Of a DNA stretch of 64,000 nt, positions 43,845 through 52,967 are shown piece after piece (the stretch's first letter is position 1; each line of letters opens with the position of its first letter). Origin of the DNA: Blautia pseudococcoides (GTDB lineage Bacteria; Bacillota; Clostridia; Lachnospirales; Lachnospiraceae); the NCBI RefSeq assembly GCF_001689125.2, contig NZ_CP015405.2:4304501-4368500 (forward strand). Direction: 5' to 3'. Both the position numbers and the translations under genes were made by a program. The notes under the pieces were generated by a model. The model was given only the letters and a program-made list of their open reading frames with translations, was not told where the DNA came from and searched no databases.

Positions 43845-46800
43845 ATGTATCAGAAAGTCCCCACGAACATGAATTTTGTGGAAAGAGAAAAAAACATCGA
43901 GAAATTCTGGGAAGACAACGAAATTTTTAAAAAGAGCATGGAACACAGAAAAGAAGGTGAGACCTACACTTTCTATGACGGCCCGCCCACAGCCAATGGA
44001 AAGCCCCATATCGGCCATGTTCTGACACGTGTTATCAAAGATATGATCCCCAGATACCGCACCATGAAAGGCTGTATGGTGCCGAGAAAAGCAGGGTGGG
44101 ATACCCACGGCCTTCCGGTGGAGCTGGAAGTGGAAAAAATGCTGGGACTGGACGGAAAGGAGCAGATTGAGGAGTATGGCCTGGAGCCGTTCATCAATCA
44201 CTGCAAAGAGTCTGTCTGGAAATACAAAGGAATGTGGGAGGATTTCTCAGGTACCGTAGGATTCTGGGCAGACATGGACAATCCGTATGTCACCTACCAC
44301 GATGATTTTATTGAGTCCGAATGGTGGGCATTAAAACAAATCTGGGACAAGGGTCTTTTGTACAAGGGCTATAAAATCGTTCCTTACTGCCCGCGCTGTG
44401 GAACCCCCCTCTCCAGCCATGAGGTTGCCCAGGGATATAAGGACGTAAAAGAACGCTCCGCGATCGCCCGCTTCAAAGTAAAAGGCGAGGATGCCTATAT
44501 TTTAGCATGGACCACAACACCATGGACACTTCCGTCCAATGTGGCACTGTGTGTGAATCCAAACGAGACTTATGTAAAAGTAAAATCCGGTGAATACACA
44601 TATTACATGGCAGAGGCGCTTCTTGATAAAGTTCTGGGCGAGGGAAATCACCAAATCCTGGAGCACTATACAGGAAAAGATCTGGAGTACAAAGAGTATG
44701 AACCTCTCTTCCCTTTCGTAGAACTGAAGAAGAAAGCATATTATGTAACGTGCGATACTTATGTAACGCTGACAGACGGTACCGGTGTGGTCCATATTGC
44801 ACCTGCCTTTGGTGAAGATGACAGCAAGGTGGGAAGAGCATACGACCTGCCGTTCTTACAGTTAGTAGATGAAAAAGGTGAGATGACAAAGGAGACCCCA
44901 TGGGCAGGCACCTTCTGCAAAAAAGCAGATAAAGAAGTGCTTGTGGACCTGGAAAAACGCGGTCTGCTTTTAGACGCGCCTGTATTTGAACACAGCTATC
45001 CTCACTGCTGGAGATGTGACACTCCGCTTATCTACTATGCGAGAGAGTCCTGGTTCATCAACATGACAGCCGTGAAGGAGGACTTGATCCGCAACAATAA
45101 CACCATCAACTGGATTCCGGAGAGCATCGGCAAGGGCCGTTTTGGAGACTGGCTGGAGAATGTACAGGACTGGGGTATCAGCCGTAACCGCTACTGGGGA
45201 ACCCCGCTGAATGTGTGGGAATGTGAATGCGGACATATGCACTCCATCGGAAGCAAAGAAGAGTTAAAGGCAATGTCCGACAACTGTCCGGATGACATTG
45301 AGCTGCACAGGCCATACATTGACAATGTCACCATCCGCTGCCCGAAATGCGGCAAAGAGATGCACCGTGTGCCTGAGGTGATCGACTGCTGGTTTGACTC
45401 CGGTTCCATGCCCTTTGCACAGCATCACTATCCATTTGAGAATAAAGACCTGTTTGAGCAGCAGTTCCCGGCAGATTTCATCTCCGAGGCTGTGGACCAG
45501 ACAAGAGGATGGTTCTACTCCCTGCTGGCTATCTCCACCCTGATCTTCAACAAGGCTCCCTTTAAGAACGTTATCGTTCTGGGCCATGTGCAGGATGAGA
45601 ACGGACAGAAGATGAGCAAATCAAAGGGCAACGCCGTAGACCCGTTTGAGGCTCTGGATACTTACGGGGCTGATGCCATCCGCTGGTATTTCTATGTAAA
45701 CAGCGCACCCTGGCTGCCAAACCGTTTCCACGGAAAGGCTGTACAGGAAGGACAGCGTAAATTCATGGGAACACTGTGGAACACCTACGCGTTCTTTGTG
45801 CTGTATGCAAATATCGACAACTTCGACGCTGCAAAATACAAACTGGAATACGACAAGCTTCCGGTCATGGATAAATGGCTGCTGTCAAAATTGAATACCC
45901 TGGTGAAAACCGTGGATGACAACCTGGCAAACTACCGCATCCCTGAAACAGCCCGCGCGCTGCAGGAGTTTGTGGATGAGATGAGTAACTGGTATGTGAG
46001 AAGGAGCCGTGAGCGTTTCTGGGCAAAAGGTATGGAGCAGGATAAGATAAATGCTTATATGACCCTGTACACAGCCCTTGTGACTGTTGCGAAAGCTGCA
46101 GCGCCTATGATTCCGTTTATGACAGAGGATATTTACCAGAACCTTGTGAGAAGCATTGATAAGGATGCACCGGAAAGTATCCATCTGTGTGATTTCCCGG
46201 AGTCCAATAAGGCATGGATTGATGAAGAACTGGAAGCGGACATGGAAAATCTTCTGGAGATCGTAGTCATGGGCCGTGCATGCAGAAATGCGGCAAACAT
46301 CAAGAACCGCCAGCCAATCGGTAAAATGTTCGTGAAGGCAGCCTTCCAGCTCTCTGGCTTCTATCAGGAGATCATAGAGGATGAGCTGAATGTGAAGAAA
46401 ATGAGCTTCACAGACGATGTGAGGGATTTCACATCCTACAGCTTCAAGCCGCAGTTAAAGACCGTGGGACCTAAGTACGGCAAGCATCTGAACAGTATCA
46501 GGGCAGCCCTGTCAGCCATTGACGGCAATGCAGCCATGGATGAGCTGAAGGCCGGCGGTGAGCTGAAACTTGACATAGACGGTCAGGAAATAGTATTATT
46601 AGAAAGTGACTTACTCATTGACACTGCGCAGATGGAAGGATATGTTTCCGAATCAGACAATGACATCACGGTTGTACTCGATACAAACCTGACTCCGGAA
46701 TTAATTGAAGAGGGCTTTGTGAGAGAGATCATCAGCAAAGTCCAGACCATGCGTAAAGAGGCTGGTTTCGAGGTAATGGATAAAATCAGGATCTCCCTTA

Positions 46801-46961
46801 CAGGAAACCAGGTGATTGAGGGCATCTTCCGCGCTCACGAGGCGGACATCAAGGCAGAGGTACTGGCAGAAGACGTCAACTACAATGAAGTAAGCGGCTA
46901 TACAAAGGATTGGAAGATCAATTCTGAAAGCGTGACATTAGGCGTGGAGAAGATTTCATAA
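43845..46961 (+). CDS. ileS: Isoleucyl-tRNA synthetase
   Basis: The 1038-residue class I synthetase has the HIGH motif as GKPHIGHVL, an editing domain (about 190-400) with CDTYVTLTDGTGVVHIAPAFG, the catalytic WFINMTAVKEDLI and WGISRNRYWGTPL segments, and KMSKSKGN. The C-terminal anticodon region has no zinc-knuckle end. The overall pattern (GTVGFWADMDNPYVTYHD) is that of the eukaryote-like type 2 IleRS, which in known cases is less sensitive to mupirocin. Start ATG 43845 lies 8 bases after AAAGGAG; the frame opens in the T-box terminator. Control is by the upstream T-box. Confidence 0.97.
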   Translation: MYQKVPTNMNFVEREKNIEKFWEDNEIFKKSMEHRKEGETYTFYDGPPTANGKPHIGHVLTRVIKDMIPRYRTMKGCMVPRKAGWDTHGLPVELEVEKMLGLDGKEQIEEYGLEPFINHCKESVWKYKGMWEDFSGTVGFWADMDNPYVTYHDDFIESEWWALKQIWDKGLLYKGYKIVPYCPRCGTPLSSHEVAQGYKDVKERSAIARFKVKGEDAYILAWTTTPWTLPSNVALCVNPNETYVKVKSGEYTYYMAEALLDKVLGEGNHQILEHYTGKDLEYKEYEPLFPFVELKKKAYYVTCDTYVTLTDGTGVVHIAPAFGEDDSKVGRAYDLPFLQLVDEKGEMTKETPWAGTFCKKADKEVLVDLEKRGLLLDAPVFEHSYPHCWRCDTPLIYYARESWFINMTAVKEDLIRNNNTINWIPESIGKGRFGDWLENVQDWGISRNRYWGTPLNVWECECGHMHSIGSKEELKAMSDNCPDDIELHRPYIDNVTIRCPKCGKEMHRVPEVIDCWFDSGSMPFAQHHYPFENKDLFEQQFPADFISEAVDQTRGWFYSLLAISTLIFNKAPFKNVIVLGHVQDENGQKMSKSKGNAVDPFEALDTYGADAIRWYFYVNSAPWLPNRFHGKAVQEGQRKFMGTLWNTYAFFVLYANIDNFDAAKYKLEYDKLPVMDKWLLSKLNTLVKTVDDNLANYRIPETARALQEFVDEMSNWYVRRSRERFWAKGMEQDKINAYMTLYTALVTVAKAAAPMIPFMTEDIYQNLVRSIDKDAPESIHLCDFPESNKAWIDEELEADMENLLEIVVMGRACRNAANIKNRQPIGKMFVKAAFQLSGFYQEIIEDELNVKKMSFTDDVRDFTSYSFKPQLKTVGPKYGKHLNSIRAALSAIDGNAAMDELKAGGELKLDIDGQEIVLLESDLLIDTAQMEGYVSESDNDITVVLDTNLTPELIEEGFVREIISKVQTMRKEAGFEVMDKIRISLTGNQVIEGIFRAHEADIKAEVLAEDVNYNEVSGYTKDWKINSESVTLGVEKIS

Positions 46962-46999
46962 GGAATCTTCCCGGCCGGTCAGTTCCGGAGGAGGAGAAA

Positions 47000-49462
47000 A
47001 TGTTAGATAATAATTTTAAAAAAGAAGAATTTAAGAAAAGCGTCAAGGAAAATGTAAAGATGCTTTACAGAAAGACCATTGAGGAGGCAAGCCAGGAGCA
47101 GATTTTCCAGGCAGTTTCCCTTGCGGTCAAAGACGTTATCATTGACAACTGGTTATTGACACAAAAACAGTATGAGAAGGATGACCCGAAGATTGTATAC
47201 TACCTGTCCATGGAGTTTCTTATGGGCCGTGCGCTGGGCAACAACCTGATCAATCTGTGCGCATACAATGAAGTGAAAGAAGCTCTGGAGGAACTGGGCT
47301 TTGATTTAAATGTGATCGAGGACCAGGAGCCGGACCCGGCTCTTGGAAACGGCGGTCTGGGAAGACTGGCAGCATGTTTCCTGGATTCCCTGGCAACCCT
47401 TGGCTACTGTGCTTACGGCTGCGGTATCCGTTACCATTATGGTCTGTTCAAACAGAAGATAGAGAACGGATTCCAGGTGGAAGTACCGGATAACTGGCTG
47501 AAAGACGGCTACCCATTCGAGCTTCGCCGTCCGGAATACGCCAAAGAAGTAAAATTCGGAGGATATGTAAAGGTAGTATATGACCCTGCCACAGGCAGAA
47601 ACAATTTCGTACAGGAGGGATACCAGTCCGTACTGGCTATTCCTTACGATATGCCTATCGTGGGTTACAACAATAAGATCGTCAATACCCTGAGGATCTG
47701 GGATGCACAGGCCATCAGCGAATTCCAGCTTGACCTGTTTGACAAGGGCGATTACAGAAAAGCAGTTGAGCAGGAGAACCTTGCAAAGAACATCTGTGAT
47801 GTCCTTTATCCCAATGACAATCACTATGCAGGTAAAGAGCTGCGTCTGAAACAGCAGTATTTCTTCATCTCCGCAAGTATCCAGGCTGCCATTGAGAAAT
47901 ATAAAAAATCTCACAATGACCTGCATGACCTGCCGAAGAAAGTCACCTTCCAGTTAAATGATACCCATCCGACCATGACTGTGGCGGAGCTGATGCGTAT
48001 CCTTCTGGACGAGGAAGGGATGACCTGGGAGGAGGCATGGGAGATCACAACCCATACCTGTGCCTATACCAACCACACCATTATGGCAGAAGCATTGGAA
48101 AAGTGGCCTATTGAGCTGTTCTCCAAACTGCTTCCCCGTATTTATCAGATCATTGAGGAGATCAACCGCAGATTTATCCAGGAAATCAACAACAAATATC
48201 CGGGAAATCAGGAAAAAGTCCGCAAAATGGCCATCATCTATGACGGACAGGTGAAGATGGCACACCTTGCTATCGCAGGCGGATACTCTGTGAACGGTGT
48301 TGCAAGGCTCCATACGGAAATCCTGAAAAAGCAGGAATTAAAGGATTTCTATGAGATGTATCCCAATAAATTCAACAACAAGACCAACGGTATCACACAG
48401 AGACGTTTCCTGCTCCATGGCAACCCGCTGCTGGCAGACTGGGTGACAGACCATATCGGAGACGGCTGGATCACCGACCTGGCACAGCTTTCCAAGCTGA
48501 AAGTATATGCAGATGATAAGAGGGCACAGCAGGAGTTCATGAACATTAAATATCAGAACAAAGTGCGCCTTGCAAAATACATCATGGAGAACAACGGCAT
48601 TGAGGTTGACCCACGTTCCATCTTTGATGTACAGGTAAAACGTCTGCATGAGTACAAACGCCAGCTTATGAATATTCTGCATGTTATGTATCTGTACAAC
48701 CAGATCAAAGAGCATCCGGAAATGGATTTCTATCCCAGAACCTTTATTTTCGGCGCAAAAGCCGCAGCAGGATATGTGCGCGCAAAACTGACTATCAAGC
48801 TGATCAATGCAGTTGCAGATGTGGTGAACAACGATAAATCCATCAATGGCAAATTGAAAGTTGTATTTATTGAGAACTACCGCGTATCCAATGCGGAGAT
48901 GATCTTTGCGGCAGCAGATGTATCTGAGCAGATTTCTACTGCAAGTAAAGAGGCGTCTGGAACCGGAAACATGAAGTTTATGCTGAACGGAGCGGTTACC
49001 ATCGGTACTATGGACGGTGCCAACGTGGAGATCGTGGAGGAAGTAGGCCAGGAGAATGCATTTATCTTCGGTCTGTCCTCAGATGAAGTTATCAACTTTG
49101 AGAACCACGGCGGATACGATCCTATGCAGTATTTTAACAACGACCCGGATATCCGTAATGTGCTGATGCAGTTGATCAACGGAACGTATTCCAATGGTGA
49201 CTTTGAGCTGTTCCGTGATATCTATGATTCACTGCTGAATACAAAGAGCAGTGACAGGGCAGATACTTACTTTATTCTGGCTGACTTTAAGGCTTATGCG
49301 GAAGCACAGAAGCGTGTGGAAGAGGCTTATAAGGATGAAGCGGGATGGGCTGAGAAGGCACTGCTGAATACAGCATGCTCCGGTAAGTTTACATCTGACA
49401 GGACGATACAGCAGTATGTGGATGAGATCTGGCATCTGGATAAGGTTACGATTGATAAATAG
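47000..49462 (+). CDS. glgP: Glycogen/starch alpha-glucan phosphorylase
   Basis: The 820-residue GT35 enzyme releases glucose-1-phosphate from storage glucan. Hallmarks are DPALGNGGLGRLAACFLDSLATL, RLHEYKRQLMNIL and the PLP-lysine segment EASGTGNMKFMLNGAVTIGT. The chain is full length for the bacterial family. It lies 38 bases after ileS behind GGAGGAGG and may be partly cotranscribed. A terminator follows. Confidence 0.97.
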   Translation: MLDNNFKKEEFKKSVKENVKMLYRKTIEEASQEQIFQAVSLAVKDVIIDNWLLTQKQYEKDDPKIVYYLSMEFLMGRALGNNLINLCAYNEVKEALEELGFDLNVIEDQEPDPALGNGGLGRLAACFLDSLATLGYCAYGCGIRYHYGLFKQKIENGFQVEVPDNWLKDGYPFELRRPEYAKEVKFGGYVKVVYDPATGRNNFVQEGYQSVLAIPYDMPIVGYNNKIVNTLRIWDAQAISEFQLDLFDKGDYRKAVEQENLAKNICDVLYPNDNHYAGKELRLKQQYFFISASIQAAIEKYKKSHNDLHDLPKKVTFQLNDTHPTMTVAELMRILLDEEGMTWEEAWEITTHTCAYTNHTIMAEALEKWPIELFSKLLPRIYQIIEEINRRFIQEINNKYPGNQEKVRKMAIIYDGQVKMAHLAIAGGYSVNGVARLHTEILKKQELKDFYEMYPNKFNNKTNGITQRRFLLHGNPLLADWVTDHIGDGWITDLAQLSKLKVYADDKRAQQEFMNIKYQNKVRLAKYIMENNGIEVDPRSIFDVQVKRLHEYKRQLMNILHVMYLYNQIKEHPEMDFYPRTFIFGAKAAAGYVRAKLTIKLINAVADVVNNDKSINGKLKVVFIENYRVSNAEMIFAAADVSEQISTASKEASGTGNMKFMLNGAVTIGTMDGANVEIVEEVGQENAFIFGLSSDEVINFENHGGYDPMQYFNNDPDIRNVLMQLINGTYSNGDFELFRDIYDSLLNTKSSDRADTYFILADFKAYAEAQKRVEEAYKDEAGWAEKALLNTACSGKFTSDRTIQQYVDEIWHLDKVTIDK

Positions 49463-49501
49463 AGATAGTGTTATCCTGGTGAGTGCAGGGTGATGATGTG
49501 A

Positions 49502-49548
49502 GGGAGCTGTCCTGATGAATTGAGAGGTTCATGGGACGGCTCCCTTTT
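49502..49548 (+). terminator. Terminator after glgP
   Basis: GGGAGCTGTCC (49502-49512) pairs with GGGACGGCTCCC (49533-49544, one bulge), followed by TTTT. Confidence 0.7.
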
Positions 49549-49567
49549 GGTATTGGTGTATGCGGAC

Positions 49568-49750
49568 GCCGGGTCTGGCCATAAGCTTCCCTGTACGGAC
49601 GGGAGCAGAGAACTTCCGAGCTAACACGCAACCCGCACGAAGTTCATCGCCTTAGGGTTCTTCACTAAGTGCTTACTAGCGTGTGGATCTCGTAAGATTC
49701 TCTAAGCGCTCCTAAACGTCCGTACAGGGAAGCTTATGGCCAGACCCGGC
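49568..49750. repeat. 183-bp fold-back element with perfect 34-bp inverted arms
   Basis: The left arm 49568-49601 (GCCGGGTCTGGCC...) is the exact reverse complement of the right arm 49717-49750. The 115-base centre is itself an imperfect palindrome: GAGAACTTCCGAG...ACACGC near 49608-49628 answers GCGTGT...ATCTCGTAAGATTCTC near 49678-49703, and a further GCAC...GTGC pair lies inside. No ORF, T-run or promoter box is present in it. It could be a MITE-like element or encode a large stable RNA hairpin. The rest of the 605-base gap to the next gene holds the glgP terminator and the promoter at 49952. Confidence 0.85.
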
Positions 49751-49951
49751 TGTGCGTTTATGCGGGAAGGGTAAGCAGTTCGACGTGGATACAGTAGAGG
49801 GTTCTGTTTATGTCAGATTTCTACTTGCCGTTATTGGCTTAAAATACCGACAGAATAGAAATTATTAAAATGATTTCTGAATTTGATGTTAAAATATATC
49901 TGACATGTAATAATTGGTGTATTTGTCAAAACTACGTGCCAATCATTTCTT

Positions 49952-49980
49952 TTGACATCCTTTTTGGTCTATGGTACACT
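49952..49980 (+). promoter_or_regulatory. Promoter of the TPR/AAA-like gene
   Basis: TTGACA (49952-49957), a 17-base spacer and TACACT (49975-49980). Its position proves that the open frame extending upstream to 49870 is not part of the gene if this promoter is used. Confidence 0.7.
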
Positions 49981-50067
49981 GAAAATAATTATGGAGAAAT
50001 ATACCCTACCGTAATAATGTCTGAAGACTACTCGAAATGGAAGAATATACTAACAGAGGTGAAAACA

Positions 50068-52905
50068 GTGGACAAGAACGAATACCGTGCCAAACTGGAC
50101 GTGATCAACGATCTGGTTGACAGGCAGGACTATAAGGGGGCTCTGGAGATTGTCGATACGATTGACTGGCGCAGGGTGCGAAGTGCAAGAACACTCTGTA
50201 TGGTCGGCGAGATTTATGAGGCGAATAAACGGTATGAAGACAGCCGCAGGCTGCTCATACTGGCACATCAGAGGGCACCTATAGGAAAAACAGTAATATA
50301 CCGGCTGGTTGAGCTGGCGGTCAAAATGGGGGATTTTGATGAGGCAGTGGAATATTACAATCAGTTTGTAGAGATTTCCCCGAATGATAACTCACGCTAC
50401 ATATTAAAGTACAAGATTTACAGAGGAAGACGTTCACCCATCCAGGAACAGATGGCAATTCTGGAAGAGTACAAGGGACGTGAGTATACGGAGCGCTGGT
50501 CCTATGAGCTGGCAAGGCTGTATGCCAAGGCCGGCATGAAGGACAAATGTGTGGAAGAATGCGATGACTTGATTCTCTGGTTCAGTGAAGGCAAATACGT
50601 GATAAAAGCCATGGAGCTGAAAATGAAATATGCTCCGCTTTCCCCAAGCCAGGAGGAAAAGTACAGAAACCGTTATGTGGAACCGTCACCGGAGAGCGCA
50701 GCGGCAGCGGCAGCAGCCACAATAACCGCAGCCACTCAGGCAGCGTCAAAGCTTGTCAGTCAGTCCGTCGGCGCAGGCGTGTCGGAACAAATTACAGATG
50801 AAATGCCCCATATCGAGTCAGTCCGCTCCAGGGCAACTGGAAAGGCACCGGAGGAAGTATCCGTATTTTCACCGATTTTTGAGACTACAGGGGTTTTACA
50901 GGATAAAATTGCGAAGGGCATCCGGGATGTATTCTCCGGAGGACCGAAGGAAGAGGAAGAGACCCAAGCCCAGGCGGAGGAGACAGCAGATCCCGCTGCT
51001 GAAGATACCCGGGACTACAGCATGGAGGATGACACTGAGGATTACGTGGTGAAGGAACTGGAACCGGACAATCCCGCATCCGGAAGCATCGCAGCCGCAG
51101 CTATAAGGCAGCCGGCAGCAAGGCCGGTTGAGGCGCCAAGGCCTCAGGCAGTACAGGCCGCCGCTGAACCTGCTCCGGAGGTGGATTTGGATGCCATCCT
51201 GGCTGAGACAGCCGGAGAGCTGGCCCAGGCTGTTGCCAAGGTTTCCAGTGGAGTGACGCCGATCAGCGCAGCGGAAACAATTGCGGCAGAGAATACGCCG
51301 ACAGATGGGGGGAACAAAGCTGCTGCATCAGAAGGTACGCCGTCAGTGGCGGAGAACAAAGCTGCTGCATCGGAAGGTACGCCGTCAGATGGGGGGAACA
51401 AAGCTGCTGCATCAGAAGGTACGCCGTCAGATACGGAGAACAAAGCTGCTGCATCAGAAGGTACGCCGTCAGTGGTGGAAGCGGGAGCCGCTGCATCAGA
51501 AGGTATGCCGTCAGTGGTGGAAGCAGGAGCTGTTGTGCCGGAGGATGCACCGGGAGGATCTGCTGTGCAGGCCGCTACAGCGAATGAAGTCAGTGAGACG
51601 GAAACAGCCACGGTCAGAAGTGATGATGCGGATACAGCCTCAGCCGGCAGCATTGAACCTCAGACCATATACCAGCATGACCGGGAACCAAAGCCGGTTT
51701 CGGAAGCTGCTGAAGAATCCGTCAAAGAATATACAGTCGGCGCCCTGCCGTCTGTTTCTGAGACAGAGGAGAGATACACACAGGCGGAGGAAGCGCATCA
51801 GGAATCTGCACAGCCGATTTCCGGGGAAGCGGAAGAGGAGGAACTTCTGCAGCAGCTTTCCATGGAAGCTATCATGGCAGAGGCTGCCATAACCACAGAA
51901 CCGGACAACCTGGACGGCAGAACCATTGAGATACCTGTGGAAGAGGTACGGGCAGGACTTGGAGGAATGACCATTGACCTTCAGAAGGCACTGGAATCAG
52001 CTGTAATGGAACCGGAAAGTCCTGTACAGTCTGAGCCTGACGAGTCAGAGAATGAATATATCCATACGGTTGCCGAGGATAAGCGCATGCCGGCAGAGGC
52101 GTCCCTGTCTCCGGCTGGAACAGCCACGGCGTCCATTCTGAGACATCACCTTACCCCGGAGGAACAGAAACGTCTCTTCACCTATTTTGCTCCCATACCC
52201 GGGCTGACCCAGCAGATCACAGAAGCCCTTGACATTGCCCAGGAATCGGCATGTGAGAGGACATCAAAATCCGGAAATATAGTTATTACAGGCCGTGAAG
52301 GCGCAGGCAAAACCCGCTTGTCCGAAGGCCTTATAAAAGCCATCTGTAAGGAACGCCACATGGAAGGTGCCAAGATCGCCTATCTGGATGCAGAGAAGAT
52401 GAACGCAAAAGACCCGGCCTATGTGGTAGACAAGCTTGCAGGCGGATTTCTGGTGGTAGAGAATGCCTCATCCCTGAAGGAAGATGTAATAGAAAAACTC
52501 TCCAAGGCAATGGAGTTCAGGACAAACCGTCTGACTGTTATTCTGGAAGATTTAAAACCCGGCATTCAGAGTCTGGAAAAGACATATCCTGACTTTATGG
52601 AAAAATTCGATTCCCGTGTGGTCATTCCGGTCTTCACCAATGACGAGCTGGTATCCTTTGCTAAGACATACTCCAAAGAGATGGGATATAAGATTGATGA
52701 CATGGCTGTTCTGGCCCTGTATACCCTGATTGGCGACAACCAGGATGAAGACGATCCCGTATCTGTGGGACAGGTAAAAGAGATGATGGACAACGCGATC
52801 AAACGCGCCTCCAGAGGCGGAAGGCGCCCAGGCAAGAAAGTGGCAAAGCGCCATTTGGATGAGAGCGGACGCATTATGCTTTACGAAAAAGACTTTGATG
52901 TATAA
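50068..52905 (+). CDS. TPR protein with low-complexity repeats and a C-terminal AAA-like ATPase domain
   Basis: This 945-residue, three-part protein has helical TPR-like repeats at about 1-200 (NDLVDRQDYKGALEIVDTID, VEYYNQFVEISPNDNSRYI). Residues about 210-690 are acidic, Ala/Glu/Pro-rich and disordered, and include six 14-residue repeats (408-491). Residues about 700-945 form an ATPase domain with Walker A GREGAGKT (742-749) and segments reminiscent of CbxX/SpoVK-type AAA proteins, although the Walker B position reads GFLVVENASSL. GTG 50068 was chosen: AGAGGTGA lies 5 bases upstream and family-like sequence starts VDKNEYRAKLDVIND. ATG 50018 is the alternative. Function unknown; the layout suggests a scaffold that remodels partners. 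Confidence 0.8.
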   Translation: MDKNEYRAKLDVINDLVDRQDYKGALEIVDTIDWRRVRSARTLCMVGEIYEANKRYEDSRRLLILAHQRAPIGKTVIYRLVELAVKMGDFDEAVEYYNQFVEISPNDNSRYILKYKIYRGRRSPIQEQMAILEEYKGREYTERWSYELARLYAKAGMKDKCVEECDDLILWFSEGKYVIKAMELKMKYAPLSPSQEEKYRNRYVEPSPESAAAAAAATITAATQAASKLVSQSVGAGVSEQITDEMPHIESVRSRATGKAPEEVSVFSPIFETTGVLQDKIAKGIRDVFSGGPKEEEETQAQAEETADPAAEDTRDYSMEDDTEDYVVKELEPDNPASGSIAAAAIRQPAARPVEAPRPQAVQAAAEPAPEVDLDAILAETAGELAQAVAKVSSGVTPISAAETIAAENTPTDGGNKAAASEGTPSVAENKAAASEGTPSDGGNKAAASEGTPSDTENKAAASEGTPSVVEAGAAASEGMPSVVEAGAVVPEDAPGGSAVQAATANEVSETETATVRSDDADTASAGSIEPQTIYQHDREPKPVSEAAEESVKEYTVGALPSVSETEERYTQAEEAHQESAQPISGEAEEEELLQQLSMEAIMAEAAITTEPDNLDGRTIEIPVEEVRAGLGGMTIDLQKALESAVMEPESPVQSEPDESENEYIHTVAEDKRMPAEASLSPAGTATASILRHHLTPEEQKRLFTYFAPIPGLTQQITEALDIAQESACERTSKSGNIVITGREGAGKTRLSEGLIKAICKERHMEGAKIAYLDAEKMNAKDPAYVVDKLAGGFLVVENASSLKEDVIEKLSKAMEFRTNRLTVILEDLKPGIQSLEKTYPDFMEKFDSRVVIPVFTNDELVSFAKTYSKEMGYKIDDMAVLALYTLIGDNQDEDDPVSVGQVKEMMDNAIKRASRGGRRPGKKVAKRHLDESGRIMLYEKDFDV
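51289..51540 (+). repeat. Six tandem 42-bp coding repeats
   Basis: Units begin at 51289, 51331, 51373, 51415, 51457 and 51499; the consensus peptide is EGTPSDGGNKAAAS. Units 2-4 are nearly identical at DNA level, which points to recent unit duplication, while units 1, 5 and 6 have diverged. All keep the frame, so unit number may vary between strains without breaking the protein. Confidence 0.9.
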
Positions 52906-52911
52906 AAATAT

Positions 52912-52939
52912 CCCCGGCAGGCGCACATGCCTGCCGGGG
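52912..52939. other. GC-rich intercistronic hairpin
   Basis: A perfect 11-bp stem (52912-52922 with 52929-52939) and 6-base loop lie between the stop of the ATPase gene and rsmA. On the plus strand no T-run follows, so it may set mRNA processing or stability and not full termination. Confidence 0.6.
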
Positions 52940-52967
52940 AACCTTAATTATGACGGGAGATGAAAAG

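Noticed and set aside
49870..50067. N-terminal extension of the TPR/ATPase protein
   Set aside because: A TTGACA-17-TACACT promoter lies inside it and the extra residues look unlike a protein start.
51289..51540. CRISPR-like array
   Set aside because: The repeats are contiguous, in frame and without unique spacers.
51144..51653. Minus-strand repeat-containing open frame
   Set aside because: It arises from the 42-bp repeats of the plus-strand gene, which has TPR and ATPase domains on either side.
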